This document shows, piece by piece, positions 53,387-62,926 of a DNA stretch of 64,000 bases (position 1 is the stretch's first letter; each line of letters opens with the position of its first letter). The notes beneath the pieces are model-generated. The model did not search any database, was not told the DNA's origin, and saw only the letters and a list, made by a program, of their open reading frames with translations. Source of the DNA: Rhodocista pekingensis (GTDB taxonomy: Bacteria > Pseudomonadota > Alphaproteobacteria > Azospirillales > Azospirillaceae); contig NZ_JBHTCM010000010.1 of NCBI RefSeq assembly GCF_042665545.1, positions 558,001 to 622,000 on the forward strand. Reading direction: 5' to 3'. The position numbers and the translations under genes were made by a program.

Positions 53387-55633
53387 TCAGAGGAAGCTGT
53401 AGGGGTCGATGTCCACCTGGACACGGACGCCGGGGGGAACCTCCACCGCCGCCAGCCAGTCGGCGACGATCGGCTGCAAGGCCAGCCCCTTGGGGCCGCG
53501 CAGCAGCAGCCGGCGCCGGTGCCGGCCGCGCAGGATCGCCAGCGGCGCCGGCGCAGGCCCCAGCACCGTCAGCTCCGGCCGGTCGTGCGGCGCGGCGCGG
53601 CCCAGGCGCAGGGCCGCCTGCTCCACCGTCCGCTCGTCCTCGCCCGAGACGATCAGGGCCGCCAGCCGGCCATAGGGCGGCATCTCCGTCTGCCGCCGGG
53701 CGTCGGCCTCGTTCGCCAGGAAGGCGTCGCGGTCGTGCGCCGCCAGCGCCCGCATGACCGGGGTATCCGGCATGTGGGTCTGGAGGAAGACCCGGCCCGG
53801 CCGGCTCTCGCGCCCGGCGCGGCCGGCGACCTGATGCAGGAGCTGGAACGTCCGCTCCCCCGCCCGCAGGTCGCCGCCGGAGAGGCCGAGATCGGCATCC
53901 ACCACCCCGACCAGGGTGAGCAGCGGGAAATGGTGGCCCTTGGCCATCACCTGGGTGCCGATCAGCAGGTCGATCTCGTGCGCCTTGACCCGATCCACCA
54001 TCTCCTGCATCGCCCGCGGCCCCAGCAGCGTGTCGGAGGTGAGGACGGCCACACGGGCGTCGGGGAACAGCTCAGCCACCTCCTCCGCCACCCGCTCCAC
54101 CCCCGGCCCGCAGGCGACGAAGGACCCTTCGGCCCCGCACTGCGGGCATTCGTCGGGCAGCCGGGCGGTGTAGCCGCAATGATGGCACTGCAAGCGCCGG
54201 CTCAGCCGGTGCTCCACCAGCCAGGCGGTGCAGTTCGGGCATTGCAGCCGGTGGCCGCAGGCGCGGCAGAGGGTCAGGGGCGCATAGCCGCGGCGGTTCA
54301 GGAACAGCATCGCCTGCTCGCCCGCCGCCAGCGTCTCCGTGAGGGCGTCGCGCAGGACGGGCGACAGCCAGTGCCGCGGCGGCGGCGCCGCATCGGGCCG
54401 GCGCAGGTCGATCAGGGTGACCTCCGGCAGTTCGGCGCCGCCGTGCCGGTCGGGCAGGTCGATGCGGCCGTAGCGCCCGGCCTCGGCATTCGCCAGCGTC
54501 TCCAGCGACGGGGTGGCGGAGACCAGCACGATGGGGATGCGGCCCAGATGCGCCCGCGCCACCGCCATGTCGCGGGCATGGTAGATGACCCCCTCCTCCT
54601 GCTTGAAGGCGGGCTCGTGCTCCTCGTCCACGACGATCAGGCCCAGGTCCGGATAGGGCAGGAACAGGGCGGAGCGGGCACCGACCACCACCCGCACCTC
54701 GCCCGAGGCGACCGCCCGCCAGGTGTTCCGGCGCAAGGGCGGCGGCAGGTCGGAATGCCATTCCGCCGGCCGCGCGCCGAAGCGGCGGGCGAAGCGGTCC
54801 AGCGCCTGCGGCGACAGCGCGATCTCCGGCAGCAGCACCAGGACCTGCCGCCCGGCCCTGAGCGCCGCGGCGACCGCCTCGAAATAGACCTCCGTCTTGC
54901 CCGAGCCGGTGACCCCGTCCAGCAGCGTGGCGGAATAGGCCCCGGCCGCCACCGTCTCCCGCAGCGCCTCCGCCGCGGCGGCCTGCGGCGGCGACAGGAC
55001 GGGGCCGGGCAGCGCCCCGTCCGGCACGGCGAAGCGCGGCCCGCTGCGCAGCGGCACCGGCAGCAGCACGCCGGCATCGGCCATGGCGCGCACCACCGCG
55101 GGCGTGCAGCCGGCCTCGGCCGCCAGTTCCGCCGCCGGCCGCGGCGGCCCGTCGGCCAGCAGGTCCAGGATGCGGCGGCGCTGCGGCGACAGCTTGAAGC
55201 CGTCCGGCGGGTCGCCCTCCGCCCGCCGGTAGCCGGTCAGCACCCGCGGCCCCTCCAGCGCGGCGGAGACACTGACCGCCATGCGCAGCACGGTCCCCGG
55301 CGCCGTCATGGTGTAGGCCGCGACCCAGTCCACGAACCGGCGTGACACCTCCGGCATCGGCGGCAGGTCGAACCGGCGCAGCACGGGCTTCAGCTTCGCG
55401 TCCGGCACCGCACCGGGGGCGGCGGGATCGCCCTCCCCCCAGACGACGCCGAAGACCCGGCGTGGCCCCAGCGGCACCTCGACATAGCTGCCGGGCGGCA
55501 GGTCCAGGCCGGCGGGGGCGCCGTAGTCGAAGGGTTCCGGGAACGGCAGCGGCAGCAGCACGCGCACGCGCCGCGCCGCCTGAACGGGACGCGCGTCCTC
55601 CGACTCCAGCCTGAACTCCGCCGCCTCCGGCAC
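53387..55633 (-). CDS. priA: Primosomal replication protein N' (PriA helicase)
   Basis: 748 residues. PriA restarts collapsed forks. The 3'-end-binding N-terminal domain (VRVLLPLPFPEPFDYGAP), Walker A GVTGSGKTEVYF, the DEEH box (VVDEEHEPAFKQEE) and motif with RGYAPLTLCRACGHRLQCPNC are present. Two zinc knuckles are complete (eight Cys between CRAC and CPQCG). GTG start with GGAGG 5 nt ahead. Confidence 0.97.
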   Translation of the reverse strand: MPEAAEFRLESEDARPVQAARRVRVLLPLPFPEPFDYGAPAGLDLPPGSYVEVPLGPRRVFGVVWGEGDPAAPGAVPDAKLKPVLRRFDLPPMPEVSRRFVDWVAAYTMTAPGTVLRMAVSVSAALEGPRVLTGYRRAEGDPPDGFKLSPQRRRILDLLADGPPRPAAELAAEAGCTPAVVRAMADAGVLLPVPLRSGPRFAVPDGALPGPVLSPPQAAAAEALRETVAAGAYSATLLDGVTGSGKTEVYFEAVAAALRAGRQVLVLLPEIALSPQALDRFARRFGARPAEWHSDLPPPLRRNTWRAVASGEVRVVVGARSALFLPYPDLGLIVVDEEHEPAFKQEEGVIYHARDMAVARAHLGRIPIVLVSATPSLETLANAEAGRYGRIDLPDRHGGAELPEVTLIDLRRPDAAPPPRHWLSPVLRDALTETLAAGEQAMLFLNRRGYAPLTLCRACGHRLQCPNCTAWLVEHRLSRRLQCHHCGYTARLPDECPQCGAEGSFVACGPGVERVAEEVAELFPDARVAVLTSDTLLGPRAMQEMVDRVKAHEIDLLIGTQVMAKGHHFPLLTLVGVVDADLGLSGGDLRAGERTFQLLHQVAGRAGRESRPGRVFLQTHMPDTPVMRALAAHDRDAFLANEADARRQTEMPPYGRLAALIVSGEDERTVEQAALRLGRAAPHDRPELTVLGPAPAPLAILRGRHRRRLLLRGPKGLALQPIVADWLAAVEVPPGVRVQVDIDPYSFL

Positions 55634-55731
55634 CCCGACCTCCGCACCCGCGATGCCCCGGTGTTAGCACCCCGGCGCTGGAAAGCGGAAGCGGCGGCCC
55701 TCGGGGGACAGGGGAAACGGGGGCCGCCGTG

Positions 55732-56202
55732 TCACTCGGCAGCGTCCGGGGCGGCAGCGTCCGGGGCGGCAGCGTCCGGGGCGGCAGCGTCCGGGGCGGC
55801 AGCGTCCGGGGCGGCAGCGTCCGGGGCGGCAGCGTCCGGGGCGGCAGCGCGGGCGAAGGCGCGGCGGGTGCCGTCCGGGTCCTGCCCGATCACCTTGAGG
55901 TAGGCGCGGGCGGGGCCGTCGGGTTCCGCCGTCCCCTGTTCCCACTGCCGCAGGGTCCAGACGCTGAGGCCGTAGGCGCGGGCGAAGGCCGTCTGGCTCA
56001 GGCCGAGCCGGGCGCGCAGGGCCTTCAGGTCGGGATAGGCCCGCCGCACGGCGAAGCCGGCCGGGTCCGCATCGCCGAGGTCGGGAGCGGTCTCCGGGTC
56101 GTCGGCGATCTGCCGGCGGATGTCCGCGTCGTCGGTCGCGTCCATCCGGGCGCGGTCGTCGGGCTCTGCCCGGAGCGCATCCTCAAGGGAAAAACGCGGC
56201 AT
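55732..56202 (-). CDS. HTH (XRE-type) antitoxin with a sevenfold PDAAA C-terminal tail
   Basis: 156 residues. The core (YPDLKALRARLGLSQTAFAR, then AYGLSVWTLRQWEQGTAEPD, about 55-95) is an XRE helix-turn-helix of the HigA/BrnA-companion kind, preceded by an acidic N-terminus (DDADIRRQIADDPETAPD). After residue 118 the protein ends in seven exact PDAAA units encoded by a 15-bp repeat. It overlaps the 3' end of the BrnT-like gene by 20 bp, the usual toxin-first order. It probably represses the locus. Confidence 0.8.
   Translation of the reverse strand: MPRFSLEDALRAEPDDRARMDATDDADIRRQIADDPETAPDLGDADPAGFAVRRAYPDLKALRARLGLSQTAFARAYGLSVWTLRQWEQGTAEPDGPARAYLKVIGQDPDGTRRAFARAAAPDAAAPDAAAPDAAAPDAAAPDAAAPDAAAPDAAE
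55738..55842. repeat. 15-bp tandem repeat, seven perfect copies
   Basis: GGCAGCGTCCGGGGC repeated seven times without change, plus a degenerate eighth start, inside the HTH antitoxin gene. Unit length keeps the frame, so copy number changes only the tail length. Confidence 0.97.
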
Positions 56203-56431
56203 AGAGCCTCCTTTCCTTCCGGCTGGCCATCCGAGCGGAGATGATCCACCGGAACGGTCCGGCATCGGCATCGGACCGCCATGTGTAGACGACAGCCAGG
56301 GTATCGGCACCGACGCGACCCAGCGCCACCAGACGCTCCTCGCCATACTCGAAGCGCCGGTCCGCCTTCTCGATCGTATGGCCGGCGAAGATGCGGGCGG
56401 CATACAGAAAACCGAAGCCCCGCCCCCGCAC
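56183..56431 (-). pseudogene. BrnT-like toxin missing its N-terminal segment
   Basis: 82 residues from a GTG. YAARIFAGHTIEKADRRFEYGEERLVALG (over residues 10-38) and the C-terminal RWIISARMASRKERRLY are typical of BrnT ribonucleases. The family's N-terminal block W-D-P-x-K...N..KHG, which holds a catalytic basic residue, is absent, and an in-frame stop (TAG) lies about 35 bases upstream of the GTG. No other frame restores it. Either a decayed toxin or a divergent short form. Confidence 0.6.
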
Positions 56432-56754
56432 AAGGCGCCATAGCGTTATAACCTACATCCCCTCCGGCCGTGGCTGTCGCCGGCGGGCCACAGGGATGCG
56501 GCGACGGTGCCGCGGCGGTGGCGGGCACGGGGCGGCTCGGCTATGGTGCGGCCCGGCGGCGGTCCCGGCAGCGGGGCCGCCGTCGCGGTCCGGACGCCGG
56601 GGCATCGTGCCGCCCCGCCGACCGGAGGGGGAGGCAGGACGCCGGCGGCCCGTGGCCGGCCGGACAGGAACCAGGACCGCGCCAGGATCAGGACCAAGCC
56701 GGGATCAGAACCGCGTCAGGATCAGAACCGCGCAAACCGCAGGACAGCGCCACC
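56432..56754. other. Spacer upstream of the transaldolase gene
   Basis: 323 bp. The right part (56665-56750) holds three imperfect copies of GGATCAG(A/G)ACC. The left part is upstream of the toxin-like gene. No gene or clear promoter is seen. Confidence 0.4.
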
Positions 56755-57447
56755 ATGAAGTTCTTCGTCGATACCGCCGACCTCGCCGAAATCCGCGATC
56801 TGGCCGCCACCGGCCTGCTGGACGGGGTGACCACCAACCCCAGTCTGGTCGCGAAGACCGGCCGCCCCTTCCTGGATCTGGTGGCGGAGATCTGCGACGT
56901 GGTCAGCGGCCCGGTCAGCGCCGAGGTCGCCGCCACCGACTTCGAGACCATGCTGAAGGAAGGCCGCCATCTGGCGCGCATCGCGCCGAACGTGGCGGTG
57001 AAGGTGCCGCTCACCCCGGCCGGGCTGAAGGTCTGTCGCACGCTGGCGAACGAGGGCACGATGGTGAACGTCACCCTCTGCTTCTCGGCGGCGCAGGCGA
57101 TCCTGGCGGCCAAGGCCGGGGCGGCCTTCGTCTCCCCCTTCGTCGGGCGGCTGGACGACATCGGCCAGACCGGCCTGAACCTGATCGCCGAGATCGTCGA
57201 GATCTACGACCGCTATCCCGCCTTCACCACCGAGGTGCTGGTCGCCAGCATCCGCAACCCGACGCACGTCACCGAATCGGCCCGCCTGGGCGCCCATGTG
57301 GCGACCATGCCGCCGGCGGTGATCCGCCAGCTCTTCGGCCATCCGCTGACGGACAAGGGCCTCGCCCAGTTCGTCGCCGACTGGCAGAAGACCGGGCAGA
57401 ACATCCTGGAGCAGGCGATCCCCGACCGCAGCGGGAACGCGGCGTGA
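56755..57447 (+). CDS. tal: Transaldolase (TalC/MipB type)
   Basis: 230 residues. MKFFVDTADLAEIRDL and GVTTNPSLVAK start the small-transaldolase barrel; the Schiff-base Lys is Lys83 in AVKVPLT. Two positions distinguish transaldolase from fructose-6-phosphate aldolase: Glu in SAEVAAT (Gln in aldolase) and Phe in VSPFVGRLDD (Tyr in aldolase). Both favour transaldolase, though many databases would label it Fsa. It links pentose phosphate and glycolytic sugars. Confidence 0.9.
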   Translation: MKFFVDTADLAEIRDLAATGLLDGVTTNPSLVAKTGRPFLDLVAEICDVVSGPVSAEVAATDFETMLKEGRHLARIAPNVAVKVPLTPAGLKVCRTLANEGTMVNVTLCFSAAQAILAAKAGAAFVSPFVGRLDDIGQTGLNLIAEIVEIYDRYPAFTTEVLVASIRNPTHVTESARLGAHVATMPPAVIRQLFGHPLTDKGLAQFVADWQKTGQNILEQAIPDRSGNAA

Positions 57448-57466
57448 CCGCGGCAGCCCGAAGCGG

Positions 57467-57536
57467 CAGAGGCTGACGGGCAGAGGCTGACGGGCAGAGA
57501 CAGACCTGGACAGAGACGGGCCTGGACAGAGACGGA
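57467..57536. repeat. Short direct repeats in the tal/DUF484 spacer
   Basis: CAGAGGCTGACGGG twice in tandem, then GACCTGGACAGAGACGG-like units twice. No function is evident. Confidence 0.7.
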
Positions 57537-57560
57537 ACGGGGCAGGGCGAGGACGCACGC

Positions 57561-58271
57561 ATGGGCCGAGAGCACATCACCCGCCCGCTGGGCGAGGATC
57601 TGACGGCGGAGGATGTGGCCGCCTATCTGCGTGAGCACCCGGACTTCCTGGTGCAGCATCCCGACCTGATCGGGCATCTGACCCCGCCCACGGCCCAGCG
57701 GGGCGAAGGCGTGGCCGACATGCAGTTCTTCATGCTGCAACGGCTGCGCGGGGAGGTCGGCCGGCTGAGCGACCAGCAGCGGGAACTGATCGCCACCTCC
57801 CGCGCCAACCTGAACAACCAGAACCGCGTGCATGCGGCGGCGCTGTTCCTGCTGGACGCCTCCAGCTTCGAGCACCTGATCCAGACCATCACGACCGATC
57901 TGGCCGTGCTGCTGGACCTGGACGTCGCGGCGCTTGCCGTGGAGTCGCAGGTGGCGGAGATCGGCCTCGTCTCCCGCACCGGCCTGAAGCTGCTGGAGGC
58001 CGGCGACATTAGCATCATCCTGGGGCGGCGCGACGTGCTGCTGCGCGACAATGTCGTGGGCGCGCCGGAGATCTACGGCCCCGCCGCCGCCCTGGTTCGG
58101 TCGGAGGCGCTGGTCCGGCTGCGCCTCTCCGGCGACGGTCCGCAGGGCCTGCTCGCCTTCGGCAGCCGCGAGCCGGACATGTTCCACCCCGGCCAGGGGA
58201 CGGAGCTTCTCACCTTCCTGGCCCGGGTGATGGAGCGCTGCATCCGCTCCTGGCTGGACCTGCCGCGGTAG
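57561..58271 (+). CDS. DUF484 family GAF-like protein
   Basis: 236 residues. Opening LTAEDVAAYLREHPDFLVQHPDL and the segment GVADMQFFMLQRLRGEV define DUF484; the remaining two thirds have a GAF-like fold. The family is regularly found just ahead of xerC, as here, 4 bp away, which suggests a link with recombination or cell-cycle control; the function is not known. Confidence 0.9.
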   Translation: MGREHITRPLGEDLTAEDVAAYLREHPDFLVQHPDLIGHLTPPTAQRGEGVADMQFFMLQRLRGEVGRLSDQQRELIATSRANLNNQNRVHAAALFLLDASSFEHLIQTITTDLAVLLDLDVAALAVESQVAEIGLVSRTGLKLLEAGDISIILGRRDVLLRDNVVGAPEIYGPAAALVRSEALVRLRLSGDGPQGLLAFGSREPDMFHPGQGTELLTFLARVMERCIRSWLDLPR

Positions 58272-58275
58272 CGGG

Positions 58276-59229
58276 ATGGCCGGCGGCGTCCACAGCCTGG
58301 GTTTCGCCTGCCAGCCGGACGCGGCCGAGGCGCTGGAGCGCTGGGGCCGCTGGCTGGAGCATGAGCGCGGCGCCTCGGCCCACACGCTGCGCAGCTACCG
58401 CGCCGATCTGGCCGGGTTCCTGGCCTTCGTCACAGAGCACCGGGGAAGACCGCCCGGCCTGAACGACCTGGGCGCGCTGGGCCTCGGCGATTTCCGGGCC
58501 TGGCTGGCCGCCCGTGCCGACGACGGGGCCGGGGCGGCGACCCGGTCGCGCGGCGTGTCCGGCGTGCGCAGCTTCTTCCGCTGGGCCGACCGCAGCGGCC
58601 TCCTGCACAACCCCGCCATCGCCCTGCTGACGGCGCCCAAGGCCAGGCGCCCCCTGCCCCGCCCGCTGGCGGCGGACGACGCCGCCCTGCTGCTGGAGGA
58701 GGCCGCCACCGTGCCGGAGGCGCCCTGGATCGGGCTGCGCGACCGGGCGCTGTTCACCCTGCTCTACGGCTGCGGCCTGCGCATCTCCGAGGCGATCGGG
58801 CTGAACCGCGGCGACCTGCCGGCCGGGGCCGCCAGCGTCCGCGTCCTGGGCAAGGGCGGCAAGCAGCGGGACGTGCCCGTGCTGCCGGCGGTGGGCGAGG
58901 CCGTCGCCGCCTATCTGGCGGCCGTCCCCTGGGGCGGCGGGCGCGATGCACCCCTGTTCGTCGGCGCCAAGGGCGACCGGCTGAGCCCCGACGTGGCGCG
59001 CCGGCAGATGCGGCACCTGCGGGCGTTGCTGGGCCTGCCCGACAGCGCCACGCCGCACGCGCTCCGCCACAGCTTCGCCACCCACCTGCTGGGCGGCGGG
59101 GCGGACCTGCGCGCCATCCAGGACCTGCTGGGCCATGCCAGCCTGAGCACGACCCAGCGCTACACCGACGTGGATGCGGAGCACCTGCTGTCCGTCTACG
59201 AAACCGCCCACCCGCGCGCTCGGCGGTAG
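58276..59229 (+). CDS. xerC: Tyrosine recombinase XerC
   Basis: 317 residues. Catalytic residues: Arg in LYGCGLRISEAIGL (about 165), Lys in GKGGKQRDVPV, His-x-x-Arg in PHALRHSFATHLL, His in LGHASLSTTQ and nucleophile Tyr in QRYTDV (about 296). With XerD it resolves chromosome dimers at dif. The core-binding SAM-like domain precedes it. Confidence 0.96.
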   Translation: MAGGVHSLGFACQPDAAEALERWGRWLEHERGASAHTLRSYRADLAGFLAFVTEHRGRPPGLNDLGALGLGDFRAWLAARADDGAGAATRSRGVSGVRSFFRWADRSGLLHNPAIALLTAPKARRPLPRPLAADDAALLLEEAATVPEAPWIGLRDRALFTLLYGCGLRISEAIGLNRGDLPAGAASVRVLGKGGKQRDVPVLPAVGEAVAAYLAAVPWGGGRDAPLFVGAKGDRLSPDVARRQMRHLRALLGLPDSATPHALRHSFATHLLGGGADLRAIQDLLGHASLSTTQRYTDVDAEHLLSVYETAHPRARR

Positions 59230-59354
59230 GGCCACCAGCCGGGCGGTCTGTATGCGATGCTCTTCCCCCGGCTTCGCAGCCAGGGATCTGGGCGCTAAGG
59301 TGGAGGCATGCATCTTTTCCGCACGCTTCCCGCACCTTGGCCCGAGCCTCGCCG

Positions 59355-59855
59355 ATGACGGATTCCAACGGGCCGGAGTCGCCGGAGCTTGAAGCAGATA
59401 CGCATAATGCGTACTTTCATGGGGTCTGGTCGGTCCGGATCGTCATTGAGGCCGATGACTTCTTCGACCAGGGGCAGCACCCGGGAACCTTCGTCTTCTA
59501 CGTGGACCTCTGGAAGGAAGGACAGCTCTGGGGACGGCTGGACGTCATAACGACCCCGCTGGTCCGGGGCAGTGAGGTCCGGCTGCTGGATACCCATGTG
59601 CATGGGCTTTCCAGGGGTGGGCTGGGCCGTGACGGCATAAACGCCATCTGCTGGGCAATCCTGGAGGATTTCGGCTGTGACTCGCTTGTCGTTGAAGGAG
59701 GCGTACGCACGACGGGAGCCAATCCAGGGCATCGCCCAGAACCCTTCCGGTTCCCCCATGGCCCTGGTTCTGCGATGCGTCGGGCCGGTTTCCGAGCCCG
59801 TCACGCTGGCCCGGCTGCTTGTCCGGAACGGTCTGCGCCTGACCAAGGCGCATGA
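59355..59855 (+). CDS. Unknown protein paired with an HTH gene
   Basis: 166 residues. Central strands (VRIVIEADDFFDQGQ, FVFYVDLWKEGQLWGRLDV) and the segment VVEGGVRTTGANPGHRPEPF look like a folded domain, but I cannot name the family. The last 32 residues are Arg/Ala/Pro-rich and overlap the start of the HTH gene by 98 bp, so the tail may be nonfunctional. By position it could be the toxin of a toxin-antitoxin pair. Confidence 0.6.
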   Translation: MTDSNGPESPELEADTHNAYFHGVWSVRIVIEADDFFDQGQHPGTFVFYVDLWKEGQLWGRLDVITTPLVRGSEVRLLDTHVHGLSRGGLGRDGINAICWAILEDFGCDSLVVEGGVRTTGANPGHRPEPFRFPHGPGSAMRRAGFRARHAGPAACPERSAPDQGA

Positions 59856-60189
59856 GGTGCTGAACAGCGTCACGGCCGGTCGGACGGTGGCAGTCGAACT
59901 GCCCCGCGTCGAGGATGCCGCGGCCCTCGTGGACTCCCTGCGGGGACTGGGCGTCGCCGCGGTCCGGCGGACAGCCCCTCCCGCCCCCGATGTCCGGCGG
60001 GTCCGCGAAAGGCTGGGCCTGACCCAGCGCGAATTCGCGGCGACCTTCGGGATCGAGCTTGGCACCCTGCGGAACTGGGAGCAGAACCGCAATCCGCCGG
60101 ACGCGCCCGGACGTCTGCTGCTGCGCGTCCTGGAGCGGCATCCCGAGATCGTCGCGGAAGCAGCCGAGGAGACGGCGGCCGACGCCTGA
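59758..60189 (+). CDS. HTH protein with an L7/L12-CTD-like N-terminal domain
   Basis: 143 residues. The N-terminal 70 residues (LVLRCVGPVSEPVTLARLLV, then GLRLTKAHEVLNSV, then VAVELPRVEDAAALVDSLRG) alternate strand-helix-helix-strand-helix as in the L7/L12 C-terminal domain or ClpS. The XRE helix-turn-helix (LGLTQREFAATFGIELGTLRNWEQ) follows. Likely an autorepressor. Start choice: ATG 59758; a longer opening at 59677 is possible. Confidence 0.7.
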   Translation: MALVLRCVGPVSEPVTLARLLVRNGLRLTKAHEVLNSVTAGRTVAVELPRVEDAAALVDSLRGLGVAAVRRTAPPAPDVRRVRERLGLTQREFAATFGIELGTLRNWEQNRNPPDAPGRLLLRVLERHPEIVAEAAEETAADA

Positions 60190-60192
60190 CGC

Positions 60193-60234
60193 GCGACCGC
60201 CGCCTGAGGCTTTCTGTCCTCAGATGTGGAGCGG
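60193..60234. repeat. Direct repeat copy A, remnant of an lpd 3' end
   Basis: 19 bp (60193-60211) and 12 bp (60219-60230) are identical to 61025-61043 and 61051-61062, with a 7-bp variable gap of equal length. The 12-bp part is the last codons and stop of lpd, so this copy is a fragment of a duplicated lpd end. The 308-bp stretch 60190-60497 holds no other supported gene. Confidence 0.8.
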
Positions 60235-60497
60235 CATCCTGGTCTGGCGGCTGGTCTGCGAGGGCGTGATCGTCCTGTTCAGCATTCATGAGCGACTGGG
60301 CGACATCAGGACCGCCCTGACCCAGCCCCGGTAAAGCCGCCCCCTCTGCCAGGGGCGGCCGTAGCGGGCCTGCACAGCGTCGGGCCGGGAGGCGTCGCCA
60401 CGGCCGGACGCCATCGCGGCGCCCACGGCCGGACTTGCCGGAACTACGGGCTGCCCGTATCCTTGGCCCTGATCACTGCGGGTCCGACCTCCGACGG

Positions 60498-60779
60498 ATG
60501 GTTCCCTTCGATCCCGGAAAGAACGACAGGAACATCGTCCGTCACGGCCTTCCTCTGACGTTCGGGGCCAGGGTGCTGTCGGACCCCGGTCTGGTCGAGG
60601 CCGTCGACGACAGAATGGACTATGGCGAAACCCGGTGGAATGCCCTGGGAATGGTCGAGGGGACCGTCTACGTCCTGACCTATGCCGACCGCGCGGCGGG
60701 TCCGCATTTCATTTCCGTCCGGCGGGCGGACCGCCGCGAGACGGACAGCTACTTCGCCGCACAAGGCTGCCACCGATGA
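60498..60779 (+). CDS. BrnT family toxin
   Basis: 93 residues. The N-terminal PFDPGKNDRNIVRHGL carries the BrnT block missing in the locus at 56183; DRMDYGETRWNALG and HFISVRRADRRETDSYF complete the RelE-like fold with the Glu and Arg residues of the active site. It is a predicted mRNA-cleaving toxin. The stop overlaps the antitoxin ATG by 4 bp (ATGA). Confidence 0.82.
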   Translation: MVPFDPGKNDRNIVRHGLPLTFGARVLSDPGLVEAVDDRMDYGETRWNALGMVEGTVYVLTYADRAAGPHFISVRRADRRETDSYFAAQGCHR

Positions 60780-61039
60780 CGACAGAGCCCGAAGACCTGC
60801 CCCTCAGCCCGGCCACCCTGGCCGACCTCCGGCATCCGCCGCTCGCCAGAAGGGCGCGGCTCAGGGCCGGGCTGGGCCAGCAGGCGTTCGCGGAGACCTA
60901 TGGCATCCCGTTGGGCACCCTGCGCGACTGGGAGCAGGGGCGCAGCGCCCCGGACACGGCCGCCGCCTCCTACCTGCGCGCCATCGCCAACGATCCCCCG
61001 GCGGTCGCCGCGGCCTATGCCAAGGCGACCGCCGCCTGA
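60776..61039 (+). CDS. HTH antitoxin of the BrnT pair
   Basis: 87 residues, mostly one XRE domain (RLRAGLGQQAFAETYGIPLG, then TLRDWEQGRSAPDTAAASYL). It shares the WEQ...P pattern with the antitoxins at 55732 and 59758, so the three are related. It binds its toxin and represses the pair. Convergent with lpd, 12 bp apart. Confidence 0.82.
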   Translation: MTTEPEDLPLSPATLADLRHPPLARRARLRAGLGQQAFAETYGIPLGTLRDWEQGRSAPDTAAASYLRAIANDPPAVAAAYAKATAA

Positions 61040-61051
61040 GGCTCACCGCGC

Positions 61052-61067
<16 letters not shown>
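61025..61067. repeat. Direct repeat copy B, antitoxin end plus lpd end
   Basis: Left part is the last codons of the antitoxin, right part the stop and last codons of lpd. It matches copy A at 60193 with the same internal spacing. Confidence 0.8.
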
Positions 61068-62461
<1,394 letters not shown>

Positions 62462-62926
62462 GGGGATCGTCCTTAGGATCGGGGAAACGGGGGATCGGGG
62501 GATGATGCCGGCCGCCGCCGCGGACGGGCAGGCGCGCGAAGAACGCGGAAAGAAACGGCGACCTTTATGGCAAGGCCGGGTACGGCTGTCCACAGCCCGG
62601 CCCGGCCGTTGCCGGTCCGAAAGGACAGGGTCCGGGCACGCGCGGGGCCGGACAGACCCCCACGGAAGGGTAGTGATACTTAAGGATGAGGTTGCCCCTT
62701 CCGTTCCCCCTGTACATATCAGCACAATCTGAAGCAGCATGGCGGGAGCCGGTCCGTCCGCCGGCGGGTGGCGGCGGGTGGCGGCGGGTGGCGGCGGGCG
62801 GCGGCGGTGGACAGGTGCGGTCGGGTGCAAGGGGCTAACGGATGGTAAACCGCTGCGCGGCTACCGTTCGCAGAAGGAAACAATCCGGACCGGCGGGCGC
62901 ACCGGGCCGGACGGGCGGAGGGCCGG
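62462..62926. other. Divergent spacer, lpd / chemoreceptor
   Basis: 465 bp. An AT-richer patch (62668-62740, with ACATATCAGCACAATCTG) may hold promoters; the 10-bp repeat at 62761-62810 follows. No gene is supported. Confidence 0.4.
62761..62810. repeat. 10-bp tandem repeat GGCGGCGGGT
   Basis: About four to five units with decay at the right end, in the spacer upstream of the chemoreceptor gene. Confidence 0.75.

Noticed and set aside
55738..55842. 15-bp array as a CRISPR
   Set aside because: Units are directly adjacent with no spacers and are translated in frame.
60224..60334. 36-residue open frame starting at the repeat copy A
   Set aside because: Its start lies in the duplicated lpd fragment, there is no ribosome binding site, and no similarity is recognised.
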